Shown: positions 1-7,475 of the stretch, one piece after another
Numbering within the stretch: position 1 is the stretch's first letter
Layout: every line of letters begins with the position of its first letter
Source: Gp7-AA6 sp036001245
GTDB taxonomy: Bacteria; Acidobacteriota; Thermoanaerobaculia; UBA5066; Gp7-AA6
Length of the DNA stretch: 12,446 bases
Reading direction: 5' to 3'
Assembly (NCBI GenBank): GCA_036001245.1
Contig: DASYUL010000141.1
Location: 1 to 12,446 of the forward strand
Translations under genes and position numbers: made by a program
Notes under the pieces: model-generated
Told to the model about the DNA's origin: nothing
The model's database searches: none
Seen by the model: the letters and a program-made list of their open reading frames with translations, nothing else

Positions 1-1
1 G

Positions 2-1900
2 CGCGCGCCCGCCGTCGAAGAGGCCGACGTCGCTTCGAGGCCTCCGCGCGCCGGCGCCGCCCCGGCGGTGATCTGGCTCGGCCTCGACGGGCTCGACTGG
101 GAGCTCCTCGACCGGCTGGCGGCCGAAGGCGCGATGCCGAACTGGAAGCAGCTGACGCAAGAGGGGTGGTCCGGCCGGCTCGCGAGCTTCTCTCCGCTCC
201 TTTCCCCGATTCTGTGGACCACCGCGGCAACGGGCGTGACTCCCGACGTCCACCGCGTCCTCGATTTCCAGGAAGTGGACCCGGCGACCGGCCGCAAGGT
301 CCCGATCTCCGGCGCCTCCCGCGCCGTCCCCGCGGTGTGGAACCTCGCCTCCGCCGCCGGAAAGAAGGTCGGCGTCGTCGGATGGTGGGCGACGCATCCG
401 GCCGAGGAGGTGAACGGGTTCTTCGTCTCCGACCGCGCGAGCCCGCTCCTCTTCGAGAGGCCCTCGCTCGCCGGCGTCGTCTATCCGGCCGCCTTCGAGA
501 GCGGCGTCGCGCAGGTGATCGCGCGGGACGGCCTCGTGCTCGATGGTGACCTCGCCCGATTCGTCGACGTTCCGCGCGGCGAGATCGCGAAGGTCCTCGC
601 GGAGCGCGCCGCCGGCGGGCGGTCGCAGCAGCACCCGGTCGGCGGTCTCGCGCGCATCCTCGGCGCGACCCGCGTGTCTCACCGAATCGCCCGCGACCTC
701 TATGACCGCGAGCGGCCGGACCTTCTCGCGCTCTACCTCGAGGGCACCGACGAGATCGGCCACCTCTTCGCTTCGTACGCGCCGCCGAAGCTCGCGTGCG
801 TCTCGGACGCCGACTTCGCCCGATATCGGGGCGCGGTCGCGGGTTATTACGCGCTCGTCGACCGATTACTCGGGCAGTGGATGCGTCGGGCGAAGGAAGA
901 TGGGGCGACGCTGCTCGTGAGCTCCGACCACGGATTCAAGTGGGGCGCGGACCGGCCGTGCGGTTTCGCGTCGGCGAGCTGGGCGACCGCCGCCTTCTGG
1001 CACCGGCCGGAGGGCGTGATTGCGGCCTGGGGCGCGCGCGTGCGCCCTTCGCGCGAGCGCGGCTCCGCGAAGATGCTCGACGTCGCTCCGACCGTCCTCG
1101 CTCTCCTCGGCGTTCCCGCCGACCGACGGATGGCCGGCGCTCCGCCCCCGGATGCGTTCCGCGACGTCGCCGCCCTGCGCCGCGAAGACGTCTTTTCGCG
1201 CGTCACCGTGCGACGGGTCTCCGCGGCGGCGCCGACGGAGGCCCAAGCCGATGAATACGCGCGCAAGCTCCTGGCGCTCGGCTACATCTCGCCGTCGGAC
1301 ACGCGCCCGCTCGCGCCGTCGGGCGGCGACCGGCCCGGCATGACCGAAGGAGCCTGGAACAATCTCGGCGTGTACCTGCGGGACACGCGGCACGACCTCG
1401 CCGGCGCGAGAGCCGCCTTCGAGAAGTCGCTCGCTCTCCGCCCGCATTACTACTCCGCGCTCTTCAACATGGCGGTGCTCGAGCGCGCGCGCGGCGACAC
1501 GAAGGCCTCCGAGAAGTGGTTCTTCCGGTCGGCCGAGGCCATCGGCGGAGATCCCGCGGCGGCGGTCGTGGGATGGGCGCACGAGTCCGAGAAGGCGGGC
1601 GACTCCGCGGCGGCGCGGTCGCTGCTCGCGAAGGGACTGCGCTTATATCCTCAGAACGAGGAGATCGCGCGCGCGCTTGCGATGCTCGACTTCCGGCGGC
1701 GCGATTGCCGCGGCGGCCTGGCGGCGCTGTCGCTTTTCGAGCGGAACAGCACGAACCCGGGCACGTTCAACGTCCTTGCGCTGCTCCAGACGTGTCTCGA
1801 GAACCGGCCCGAGGTCGTGCGACTTCTGCGCCGGTCGCTCGAGCTCGATCCGAACCAGCCCGAAGTGGTCCGCTCTCTTCGAGCGGCCGAAGGCGGATAA
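2..1900 (+). CDS. Type I phosphodiesterase/alkaline-phosphatase-superfamily protein with C-terminal TPRs (5' end outside window)
   Basis: The frame is open to the window edge. About 22 Ala/Pro-rich residues precede the GTG at 68, so the true start, perhaps with a signal peptide, probably lies upstream. Numbered from that GTG, metal-binding Asp7 lies in GLDGLDW and the nucleophile is Thr51/52 in SPILWTTAATG. Further metal ligands are Asp228 and His232 (EGTDEIGH), Asp287-His288 (SSDHGF) and His312 (WHRPEG). This is the full ligand set of the type I phosphodiesterase/nucleotide pyrophosphatase family, so hydrolysis of a phosphoester or phosphodiester is likely, but the substrate is unknown. Residues about 428-600 form TPR helices (for example NNLGVYLRD and ARAAFEKSLALRPHYYSALFNMA), suggesting a partner-protein surface. 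It converges on the TonB-dependent receptor gene. The superfamily call is firm; the physiological role is not. Confidence 0.88.
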   Translation, partial: RAPAVEEADVASRPPRAGAAPAVIWLGLDGLDWELLDRLAAEGAMPNWKQLTQEGWSGRLASFSPLLSPILWTTAATGVTPDVHRVLDFQEVDPATGRKVPISGASRAVPAVWNLASAAGKKVGVVGWWATHPAEEVNGFFVSDRASPLLFERPSLAGVVYPAAFESGVAQVIARDGLVLDGDLARFVDVPRGEIAKVLAERAAGGRSQQHPVGGLARILGATRVSHRIARDLYDRERPDLLALYLEGTDEIGHLFASYAPPKLACVSDADFARYRGAVAGYYALVDRLLGQWMRRAKEDGATLLVSSDHGFKWGADRPCGFASASWATAAFWHRPEGVIAAWGARVRPSRERGSAKMLDVAPTVLALLGVPADRRMAGAPPPDAFRDVAALRREDVFSRVTVRRVSAAAPTEAQADEYARKLLALGYISPSDTRPLAPSGGDRPGMTEGAWNNLGVYLRDTRHDLAGARAAFEKSLALRPHYYSALFNMAVLERARGDTKASEKWFFRSAEAIGGDPAAAVVGWAHESEKAGDSAAARSLLAKGLRLYPQNEEIARALAMLDFRRRDCRGGLAALSLFERNSTNPGTFNVLALLQTCLENRPEVVRLLRRSLELDPNQPEVVRSLRAAEGG

Positions 1901-1903
1901 AGA

Positions 1904-1932
1904 AAGAGCCGGGGCCCACCACCCCGGCTCTT
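1904..1932 (-). terminator. Hairpin terminator between convergent genes
   Basis: A perfect 11-bp inverted repeat (AAGAGCCGGGG / CCCCGGCTCTT) encloses a 7-nt loop. It lies between the stop of the phosphodiesterase gene (1900) and the stop of the TonB receptor gene (1951). Read on the minus strand, the stem is followed by TCTTTA, giving a U-rich tract of TTTCTTTA with the arm end, which suits an intrinsic terminator for the receptor transcript. Read on the plus strand the tail is only TT followed by GCG, so it would be weaker there but could still act in both directions. Confidence 0.8.
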
Positions 1933-1950
1933 GCGAGAAGTCGGTCTCGT

Positions 1951-4731
1951 CTAGAAGCTGTACGTGGCGCTGAGCGCGGCCCGGCGTGGAGCCGCCAGGA
2001 TCGTTGCCCGCTCGAAGTTCGGGTTGCGGTTTGCGTCTCCTTCCGGAGGAATGGCCGTGCAGGGTCCGATGAGGCAGACGTCGTGCTGCACCGCTAGCGC
2101 GGGCTGAGTGTTGAAGACGTTGTAAACGCTCACGCCGACGTTCAGCTCGCCTGGCCCCAGCCGGAACGACTGACCGAACGACAGATCCAGGTTCGTCCAG
2201 GAGGAGGTCCGGCGCGAGCCGGCCTCTTCGAGGTAAAGGTAGTCGGTTCCGTAGAGAACGTCGAATCCGCGCGCTTCGTACGGGCGCCCGCTCTGGTAAC
2301 GCAGGTACGCCCCGATGTTGGTATTCGTCGGCAGAACGTAGGTCGCGAAGAGCTTCGCCACGTGGGTCCGATCGCCGGTCAGGATCCCGTCCCGGTTGTG
2401 GTCTGTCACGTAGAGACCCGGGCCGTCCTCGATATATGAAGAGGTATAGAAGAGCTGCGTCGCGTAATCGAGGTCCCAGTTCCCTTCCAGCCTCGAAAGG
2501 GTGTACGAGACGTCCAGCGACCAGTTGTCCCGCAGGCTCTTGCGGACCTCCACGTTCGCGGCGCGGTACTTCCGGTAGCCCGGGATGTTGCCGTACCGGA
2601 AGCCCGATCCCGTCTCCCGGTTGACGCCCGGGAAGTCCTCGATGATGTCGTCGGTCTTGCGGTACATACCCCAGATTTCCGCCGACCAGCCGCCCGGAAA
2701 CGGGCGCGCGTATCCGCCGATGATCTCGTCGGTCTTCGTCGGATCGATGTTCTCGAGGACGCGCTTGTTCGTCTGGTTGTTACGGACGACCGAGGTGACG
2801 ACCGCGCCGGTCGTCCGGTTGATGAACGCGTCCACGCGGAACGGGCGAATCGGCGCCGCTGAGCGGGCGAAGGACTGGTTGTCCATATTCGAGTAGCGCC
2901 CGAAGTTCGCGTAGATCTTGTCGCCGACGGCCTTGTCGAAGACGTAGGCGACGCCGATGCGCGGCTGGATCTGGTCTTCGAAGTCGAACGTGGCGGTGTC
3001 CTGGTACGTGCAGGTCGCCGCGCCCGGATCCGAAGCGCACGTCGGGATGCTCGCGTTGGGGATCGTGAAGTCACCGCGTAGGATGTCGAACTTCCCTCCG
3101 TCGTTCGGGATGAACTCGTCACGGTTGGCGAGGACGCCGAGGTTCAGCGTCAGCCGGTCCCACGTGACCCGATCCTGGAGGAAGATGCCCCAGGTCTCCC
3201 CCTCGGAGATCTGCGCCGGCTGGTCGCTCCAGTAGCGAGCGCGGTAGCACGGCCGGTCCGACGCCGGGCCGCAGCTCGAAGAGGTCGTCAGGATGATCGA
3301 GCCCCAGCCGTTGGCGATGCGATCCAAGTCCTCTTCGTTCTTGCTGAAGGAGGCGCCGGCCCGGATGTCGTGCGTCCCGCCGAAGAAATTCGCGAGATAG
3401 GCGCCGGAGAAGCGGTACTCGTCGCGGAAGTAGTCCTGCGTCTGGATGAAGTCGTCGCTGCCGCGAACGATCAGGCCGTCGTCGAAACGCCCGACCTGCG
3501 ACGGATCGGCGGCGTTGAACGGCGGAAGGTATCCGAACAGGACTACCGGCGTGCCGGTGTTGCGATTCTCGTTCAGGTTCACCTTGGCTTCGAACGTCAG
3601 CTGGGGCGTCGGCGTCCAGAGACCCGAGGCGACGAAAACCCGATCCTTGATGTCGCTGTCGGAGGCCACGGTCGCGCTCTCACGCGAGGTGGTGCCGTCG
3701 TTCGTCACGGTCGAATCACGCCAGCGGTACGAGCTCTCGAAGAGGAGCGAGGAGACGGGGTTGATCGTGAGCTTCCCGAAGAGCTCGTCCTGGTCGAAGT
3801 CCGAGTCCGGGAGCGGACCGGTGTTGTTGACGCGGTCCTGCTCCTTCTGTCGGTAGAAGTTCGCCGATCCATAGAAGAAGAGGTGGTCCGGGATGATCCG
3901 GCCGCCGATCGCCGCGCCCGGGCGGAATTTCTCGATGTGACGGTCGAGGGTGGGGTCCTTGCTGTCGGCGGAGAGATCCGTCGGCTGCCACTCGATCCTG
4001 GCCTCTCCGTGGAAATCGTTCGTGCCCGATCGCGTGATGCCGTTGACGAGGAACCCGCCGGTCCGCCCGAATTCCGCGGAGATCCCGCCGCGGGTGATGT
4101 TGACTTCCTGGATGTCGAGCTCGGCGAAGTCCTGGTAGGCATCCCCGAAGAACGGGTTCGTGACGTTGACGCCGTCGTAGAGATAAGTGTTGTCCTGCCG
4201 CCCGCCGCCCGCATTGACGCCGACGTTCGTCGGACCGATCTCGATCCCGGTCTGGGCGACGCCCGGCGCGAGCTGGAACGTACCGGTGAACGTCCGCGCC
4301 AGCGGAAGCTTCTCGATCGTCTCCTTCGTGGTGACTTCCGAGATGTCGGTCGACTTGGTATCTACGATGGGAGCGGCGGCGCTCACCTCGACGGCGGCGG
4401 TCGCTGTGGCGCGCAGAACGGGCCTTACCTGGGTGTCCTTCTGCAGCGACACGATGACCGGTGTCTCGTAGGCGCCAAGTCCCGAGAGCTCGGCGCGCAG
4501 CCGGTAGTCTCCCGGAATCAGGCCCGAGAACTGGAAGCTCCCGTCGGACAACGTCGTAAAGGTGCGCGGGAGCGGCATCGGCGCTCCCGTGATCGTGACC
4601 GTCACTCCCGGCAGGCCGTTGCCTTCGGGATCGGTCACGACTCCGCTGACCGAACCGTGGGTCTGTGCGAAGGCGAGCGGTGTCGCGAGGCAGACGAGAG
4701 CCAGAGTGACCAAAAGTCGGCGGAATCGCAT
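1951..4731 (-). CDS. TonB-dependent outer-membrane receptor, Oar-like, with carboxypeptidase-regulatory-like domain
   Basis: The 926-residue protein begins with a clear signal peptide (MRFRRLLVTLALVCLATPLA, cleavage after AFA about residue 23). A carboxypeptidase-regulatory-like beta-sandwich (GSVSGVVTDPEGNGLPGVTV, about 27-105) comes next. A TonB plug follows (about 120-250, with LPLARTFTGTFQLAPGV, YLYDGVNVTNPFFG and NITRGGISAEFGRTGG), then a beta-barrel ending in the aromatic ...ATYSF typical of outer-membrane proteins. Cysteine pairs in predicted surface loops (CGPASDRPC, CASDPGAATC, CLIGPC) may form disulfides. The ATG at 4731 is chosen because the signal peptide starts there and CAGGAGGAG precedes it by 6 nt; an in-frame ATG at 4818 would put 29 extra residues before the signal peptide. 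It probably imports a large substrate or binds a surface polymer using TonB energy; the ligand is unknown. Confidence 0.93.
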   Translation of the reverse strand: MRFRRLLVTLALVCLATPLAFAQTHGSVSGVVTDPEGNGLPGVTVTITGAPMPLPRTFTTLSDGSFQFSGLIPGDYRLRAELSGLGAYETPVIVSLQKDTQVRPVLRATATAAVEVSAAAPIVDTKSTDISEVTTKETIEKLPLARTFTGTFQLAPGVAQTGIEIGPTNVGVNAGGGRQDNTYLYDGVNVTNPFFGDAYQDFAELDIQEVNITRGGISAEFGRTGGFLVNGITRSGTNDFHGEARIEWQPTDLSADSKDPTLDRHIEKFRPGAAIGGRIIPDHLFFYGSANFYRQKEQDRVNNTGPLPDSDFDQDELFGKLTINPVSSLLFESSYRWRDSTVTNDGTTSRESATVASDSDIKDRVFVASGLWTPTPQLTFEAKVNLNENRNTGTPVVLFGYLPPFNAADPSQVGRFDDGLIVRGSDDFIQTQDYFRDEYRFSGAYLANFFGGTHDIRAGASFSKNEEDLDRIANGWGSIILTTSSSCGPASDRPCYRARYWSDQPAQISEGETWGIFLQDRVTWDRLTLNLGVLANRDEFIPNDGGKFDILRGDFTIPNASIPTCASDPGAATCTYQDTATFDFEDQIQPRIGVAYVFDKAVGDKIYANFGRYSNMDNQSFARSAAPIRPFRVDAFINRTTGAVVTSVVRNNQTNKRVLENIDPTKTDEIIGGYARPFPGGWSAEIWGMYRKTDDIIEDFPGVNRETGSGFRYGNIPGYRKYRAANVEVRKSLRDNWSLDVSYTLSRLEGNWDLDYATQLFYTSSYIEDGPGLYVTDHNRDGILTGDRTHVAKLFATYVLPTNTNIGAYLRYQSGRPYEARGFDVLYGTDYLYLEEAGSRRTSSWTNLDLSFGQSFRLGPGELNVGVSVYNVFNTQPALAVQHDVCLIGPCTAIPPEGDANRNPNFERATILAAPRRAALSATYSF

Positions 4732-4737
4732 CGAGCA

Positions 4738-4746
4738 CTCCTCCTG
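4738..4746 (-). promoter_or_regulatory. Strong Shine-Dalgarno site of the TonB receptor gene
   Basis: On the minus strand CAGGAGGAG sits 6 nt upstream of the ATG at 4731. This near-perfect site decides the start over the in-frame ATG at 4818. Confidence 0.85.
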
Positions 4747-4753
4747 ATTGAAT

Positions 4754-4773
4754 GCGCGGATGACGATCCGCGC
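4754..4773 (-). promoter_or_regulatory. Perfect hairpin in the leader of the TonB receptor gene
   Basis: The 8-bp arms GCGCGGAT and ATCCGCGC enclose a 4-nt loop. The element lies in the 104-bp lysA-receptor gap and ends 7 nt upstream of the receptor's Shine-Dalgarno site. No U-tract follows, so it is a poor intrinsic terminator. A role in mRNA processing, stability or ribosome access, or as a protein-binding dyad, is more likely; the function is inferred only from position. Confidence 0.5.
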
Positions 4774-4835
4774 GGAAAGGACTTCGCGTTCCGAGAGCAG
4801 ACGAGATTGGCACAGCATGGGAGTTCCCGCGGATT

Positions 4836-6083
4836 TTACTCCCGCTCGGCGCGGACGATGTCATCGAACGTCTCGCGGCGGCGGACGAGCCGAAACGACC
4901 CACCCTCGACCCAGACTTCCGGTGGACGGCCGCGGAAGTTGTAGTTCGACGACATGGCGAACCCGTACGCTCCGACGTCGCGGATCGCGAGCAGATCGCC
5001 CTCCTCCGGGAGATCGACGACCGTGTCCCTGAGGAAGAAGTCGCCCGACTCGCAGATGGGGCCGACGACGTCGGCAGTCACCGGGTTCTGTCCGATCCGG
5101 CCGTCCGAAACGGATTCAATGGAATGAATCGCGCCGTAGAGCGCCGGGCGCAAGAGGTCGTTCATCCCCGCATCGGTGATCACGAAGAGCTTGCCCGCGC
5201 TCTCTTTCAGGTAAAGGACCTTCGTCACGAGCGCGCCGGCCGGGCCCACGATCGCCCGGCCCGGCTCGATCAGGATTTTGAACGGCAGCGCCTGCAGGTG
5301 CGGGACGACCGCGACCGCGTAGCGCTCGGGGGTCAGAGCCTGCTGGCTCTCTCCGGCGATGCCGATGCCGCCGCCGACGTCGACGGTCTCGATCGGGTGT
5401 CCATCCTGCGCGAGCCCGGTGGCGAGAGCGGCCAGGTCGCGCGCCGTCTGCGCGAGCGGCTCGGGCTCCAGGATCTGACTCCCGATGTGCGCCTGGACGC
5501 CCGTCATCCGGACGTTCCCGAGGCGGCGCGCCCGCGAGAAGATCTCGCGCGCCCGCCCGATCTCGACGCCGAACTTGTTGTGCCGGCGCCCCGTCGATAT
5601 GTACGGATGGGAGCGCGCGTCGATGTCGGGATTGACCCGCAGCGCCACGCGGGCCTGCACTCCGGCGGCGGCCGCTTGGGCGTCGATCTTCTCGATCTCG
5701 CGCTCCGACTCAGCATTGATCGCGAGAAGGTTGCTTTCGACCGCGTATCGGATCTCCTCGTCGGTCTTCCCGACTCCGGAGAACACCACGCGTTCGGCGG
5801 AGAAGCCCGAATCGAGCACGGCCTCGAGCTCGCCGCCCGAGACGACGTCGGCGCCTCCCCCGAGCTCCGCGAGCCTTCGCAAGAGCGTGAGGTTGGAGTT
5901 CGCCTTCGCCGCGTAGCAGACGACGTGCCGGACGGGCGCGAACGCGTCGTCGAAGCGGCGGTAATTTTCCTCGACGAGCGCCGCGCTGTAGACGTACGCG
6001 GGCGTTCCGACGGCGCGCGCGATCGCCGACAGTGCGACGCCGTCGCAGCTGAGCTCTCCGTCTTTTCGGAAGAAGCCGTTCAC
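4836..6083 (-). CDS. lysA: Diaminopimelate decarboxylase
   Basis: This PLP enzyme decarboxylates meso-diaminopimelate to L-lysine, the last step of the DAP lysine pathway, in the cytoplasm. With the GTG at 6083 the protein has 415 residues, the normal family length. It starts MNGFFRKDGELSCDGVAL, matching the usual lysA N-terminus. Lys60 (CYAAKANSNL) is the PLP Schiff-base lysine. His199 (HIGSQ), the Gly-rich phosphate loop VGGGIGI (about 237-241), EPGR (273-276) and the active-site CESGD (Cys344) are all present, as is GAYGFAMSSNYN near the C-terminus. The frame extends upstream to an ATG at 6239, but that would overlap the nucleotidyltransferase gene by about 145 nt and add a non-homologous tail. 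The GTG lies 10 nt after that gene's stop and has only a weak Shine-Dalgarno site, which suggests translational coupling. Confidence 0.93.
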   Translation of the reverse strand: MNGFFRKDGELSCDGVALSAIARAVGTPAYVYSAALVEENYRRFDDAFAPVRHVVCYAAKANSNLTLLRRLAELGGGADVVSGGELEAVLDSGFSAERVVFSGVGKTDEEIRYAVESNLLAINAESEREIEKIDAQAAAAGVQARVALRVNPDIDARSHPYISTGRRHNKFGVEIGRAREIFSRARRLGNVRMTGVQAHIGSQILEPEPLAQTARDLAALATGLAQDGHPIETVDVGGGIGIAGESQQALTPERYAVAVVPHLQALPFKILIEPGRAIVGPAGALVTKVLYLKESAGKLFVITDAGMNDLLRPALYGAIHSIESVSDGRIGQNPVTADVVGPICESGDFFLRDTVVDLPEEGDLLAIRDVGAYGFAMSSNYNFRGRPPEVWVEGGSFRLVRRRETFDDIVRAERE

Positions 6084-6093
6084 GCGAACGAAC

Positions 6094-6576
6094 TCAGGAT
6101 GGCGGTTTCCGTTTCGGCCCACGTCTCTTGCGCACTCGGTCGATTTCGTCGGCATCGGCGAGATCTCGCGCGCGTCCGACCGCTCTCTTGTTCCGGACGA
6201 AGTCGCGCTCGGAAAGCAGAGAGATCGGGAGTTGTCCATATTTTGCCCTGCGACGGTTCCTCCAGGCCGATGAAAACGTCAGTGCGGTGAGCGACGTCAA
6301 CACGTCGATACGGCTGGGAGCGATTCCGATCTGGAATACCGTCCCGGGCGTTGAGAAATCACGCGGCGAGATGTCTTCGAGAGGGGCACCGAAGCTTTCG
6401 AGCGCGAGAAAGACCCGCTCCGCGTTCTCAGGGGTGGACTCCACCCACAGATCGAGATCGCCCGTCGTTCGCGGCCGGCCGTAGTAACTAAGAAGATGCG
6501 CGCCGACGACGAGGTACCGGACCCTTGCTGCGTTGAATTCGGACAACAGATCGGAGAAGTGCCGGTTCAGCTCCAT
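6094..6576 (-). CDS. Small nucleotidyltransferase-fold protein (AbiEii/MNT-like)
   Basis: The 160-residue protein starts MELNRHFSDLLSEFNAARVR, as I recall for family members. The nucleotidyltransferase core is YLVVGAHLLSYYGRPRTTGDLDLWV, with metal-binding Asp40 and Asp42 (DLDL) and a third acidic residue, Asp91, in SRIDVLT. Its C-terminal part, RNKRAVGRARDLADADEI (about 128-145), matches the family's usual end. Such stand-alone domains are often annotated as AbiEii/MNT-type transferases and may transfer nucleotides to protein or RNA, sometimes in toxin-antitoxin or defence pairs. No HEPN partner is visible here. An in-frame ATG at 6690 is less likely because it adds a Pro/Gly/Arg-rich tail that is out-of-frame readthrough of the upstream gene. 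Substrate and role are unknown. Confidence 0.82.
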   Translation of the reverse strand: MELNRHFSDLLSEFNAARVRYLVVGAHLLSYYGRPRTTGDLDLWVESTPENAERVFLALESFGAPLEDISPRDFSTPGTVFQIGIAPSRIDVLTSLTALTFSSAWRNRRRAKYGQLPISLLSERDFVRNKRAVGRARDLADADEIDRVRKRRGPKRKPPS

Positions 6577-6733
6577 CGTGACCCGCCAGCGCGTACGCCT
6601 CCCTCGAAAGTCTCCAGGTTTCGGCAAAGCGGGCCTGGGCGCCCCGCCGCCGCCAATAGGCGACTTCGCGAAGAAAATCCGAGTCGTCATCGAGCGACGT
6701 CAGTCGGACCTTAATTTTTCTCTTTTCAGTCAC
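6488..6733 (-). CDS. Small hypothetical protein, likely partner of the nucleotidyltransferase
   Basis: This 81-residue ORF with a GTG start sits directly upstream of the nucleotidyltransferase gene and overlaps its first 89 nt in another frame. The region VAYWRRRGAQARFAETWRLS, followed by ...EPALLRSVVRIQR, resembles the short YWR...LxRVVRV proteins I recall being encoded next to this transferase type. That resemblance is from memory and is not proven. The last dozen basic residues (GPVPRRRRASS) look like accidental extension into the overlap. No Shine-Dalgarno site precedes the GTG, but a TATAAT box lies 8 nt upstream, so a leaderless message is possible. The start sits 8 nt after the stop of the ABC relic. 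Confidence 0.6.
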   Translation of the reverse strand: MTEKRKIKVRLTSLDDDSDFLREVAYWRRRGAQARFAETWRLSREAYALAGHDGAEPALLRSVVRIQRSKGPVPRRRRASS

Positions 6734-6740
6734 TTAGGCA

Positions 6741-6746
6741 ATTATA
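6741..6746 (-). promoter_or_regulatory. Possible -10 box for the nucleotidyltransferase pair
   Basis: The minus strand reads a perfect TATAAT inside an AT-rich pocket (about 6710-6750) that contrasts with the GC-rich surroundings. It would place the transcription start at about 6734, almost on the GTG at 6733. No convincing -35 is seen at 16-18 bp, so the call rests on the -10 and composition only. Confidence 0.35.
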
Positions 6747-7371
6747 TTCGCCCGCCCACGACGGCTGCGAAGATCTCTTCGACCGTCATCGGATCGGCTC
6801 GCGCGTCGCGGACGCCGTCCGTCGCGCGGAAGCGCTCGAACACCGCCTCGTCGAAGTTCGACACGACCGCGTCGACGCCCCACCCGCGGACCTTCACCCG
6901 CACTGCGTCGAAGAGGTCGAGCTCGTCGCCGTAGTCGGTGCGCGTTTCGGTCATCTCGTTGACGTAGCGGACGCGGCGAAACCGCGAGGTCAGAGCCGGA
7001 AGCGCTTCCTCGAGAACGAGGCGTCCCTCGGCGAGAAAACCGACTCGATCGGCTCCGGTCGCACGATGCGGGTCGTCGGTGACCACGAGTGTGGTCGGAG
7101 GGTCGGTGTCGACGCGGAGCGTCCCCTCCGCTTCGTCGAACCGGACGCGGCGCTTCAGATTCCGCCGTTCGCGGCGGGGATCGACGCCGAGCACGGCGAT
7201 CCGTCCGCTCGTGGGGCGTAGCTCCCCGAGGACACAGCGGACGATCGCCGCCTTGCCGGAACCCCCGCGGCCGACGAGTACCGAGACGCTTCCCGCGGGA
7301 ACGGCGAACGAGACGTCGCGAATCGGCGCGATCCGGCGCGCGCCCGCGCTCACGCGTTCGAAGAGGACGGC
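6742..7371 (-). pseudogene. Decayed ABC-transporter ATP-binding protein
   Basis: From 7371 the frame encodes 209 residues resembling an ABC-2-type exporter ATPase. A beta-strand/RDVSFAVPAGS start leads to Walker A GRGGSGKA (about 34-41), where the usual Ser/Thr is Ala. The protein then jumps from RRERRNLKRRV to TTLVVTDDPHRATGADRVGFLAEGRLV, the H-loop/D-region end, with Asp where the H-loop His should be. The Q-loop, LSGGQ signature and Walker B are absent, a loss of roughly 80-100 residues. The C-terminal segment (VKVRGWGVDAVVSNFDEAVFERF...MTVEEIFAAVVGG) is well kept. No ATG, GTG or TTG in this frame lies between the upstream EAL stop and the first beta-strand; the first is a GTG at 7353 inside the strand. 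An internally deleted remnant is the best explanation; a catalytically dead regulatory protein is the alternative. Confidence 0.6.
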
Positions 7372-7387
7372 CGGGAGCGGCGGTGGC

Positions 7388-7465
7388 GGGTGCAGGCCCG
7401 CAGGACCTGTCCCCGCGACCTTTTCACGGGGGTGCAGGCCCGCAGGGCCTGTCCCCGCGACCTTT
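7388..7465. repeat. Two tandem 36-bp palindromic repeats (REP-like)
   Basis: Copies at 7388-7423 and 7430-7465 (period 42) share GGGTGCAGGCCCGCAGG, one variable base, then CCTGTCCCCGCGACCTTT. They differ at one position (A7404 versus G7446). Each holds the hairpin CAGGCCC-GCA-GGGCCTG, perfect in the second copy. They occupy the gap between the EAL gene stop (7476) and the ABC relic (7371). Their period of 42 is a multiple of 3, so the overlapping frame stays open through both. The look is that of REP-type intergenic palindromes; family membership is inferred. Confidence 0.85.
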
Positions 7466-7475
7466 CCGTTGGGGG

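Noticed and set aside
3370..4944. 524-codon plus-strand ORF
   Set aside because: It is antisense to the TonB receptor gene, is Arg/Glu/Val-rich in the way GC-rich antisense frames are, and shows no domain or start signal.
6084..6239. Upstream lysA starts at 6155 or 6239
   Set aside because: They would add a non-homologous tail and overlap the nucleotidyltransferase gene heavily; the GTG at 6083 gives the family's normal length.
5124..6290. 388-codon plus-strand ORF
   Set aside because: It is antisense to lysA and the nucleotidyltransferase gene, with low-complexity Arg/Asp/Leu composition.
7388..7465. Possible CRISPR array
   Set aside because: There are only two copies with a 6-nt gap, no spacers of normal length and no cas genes.
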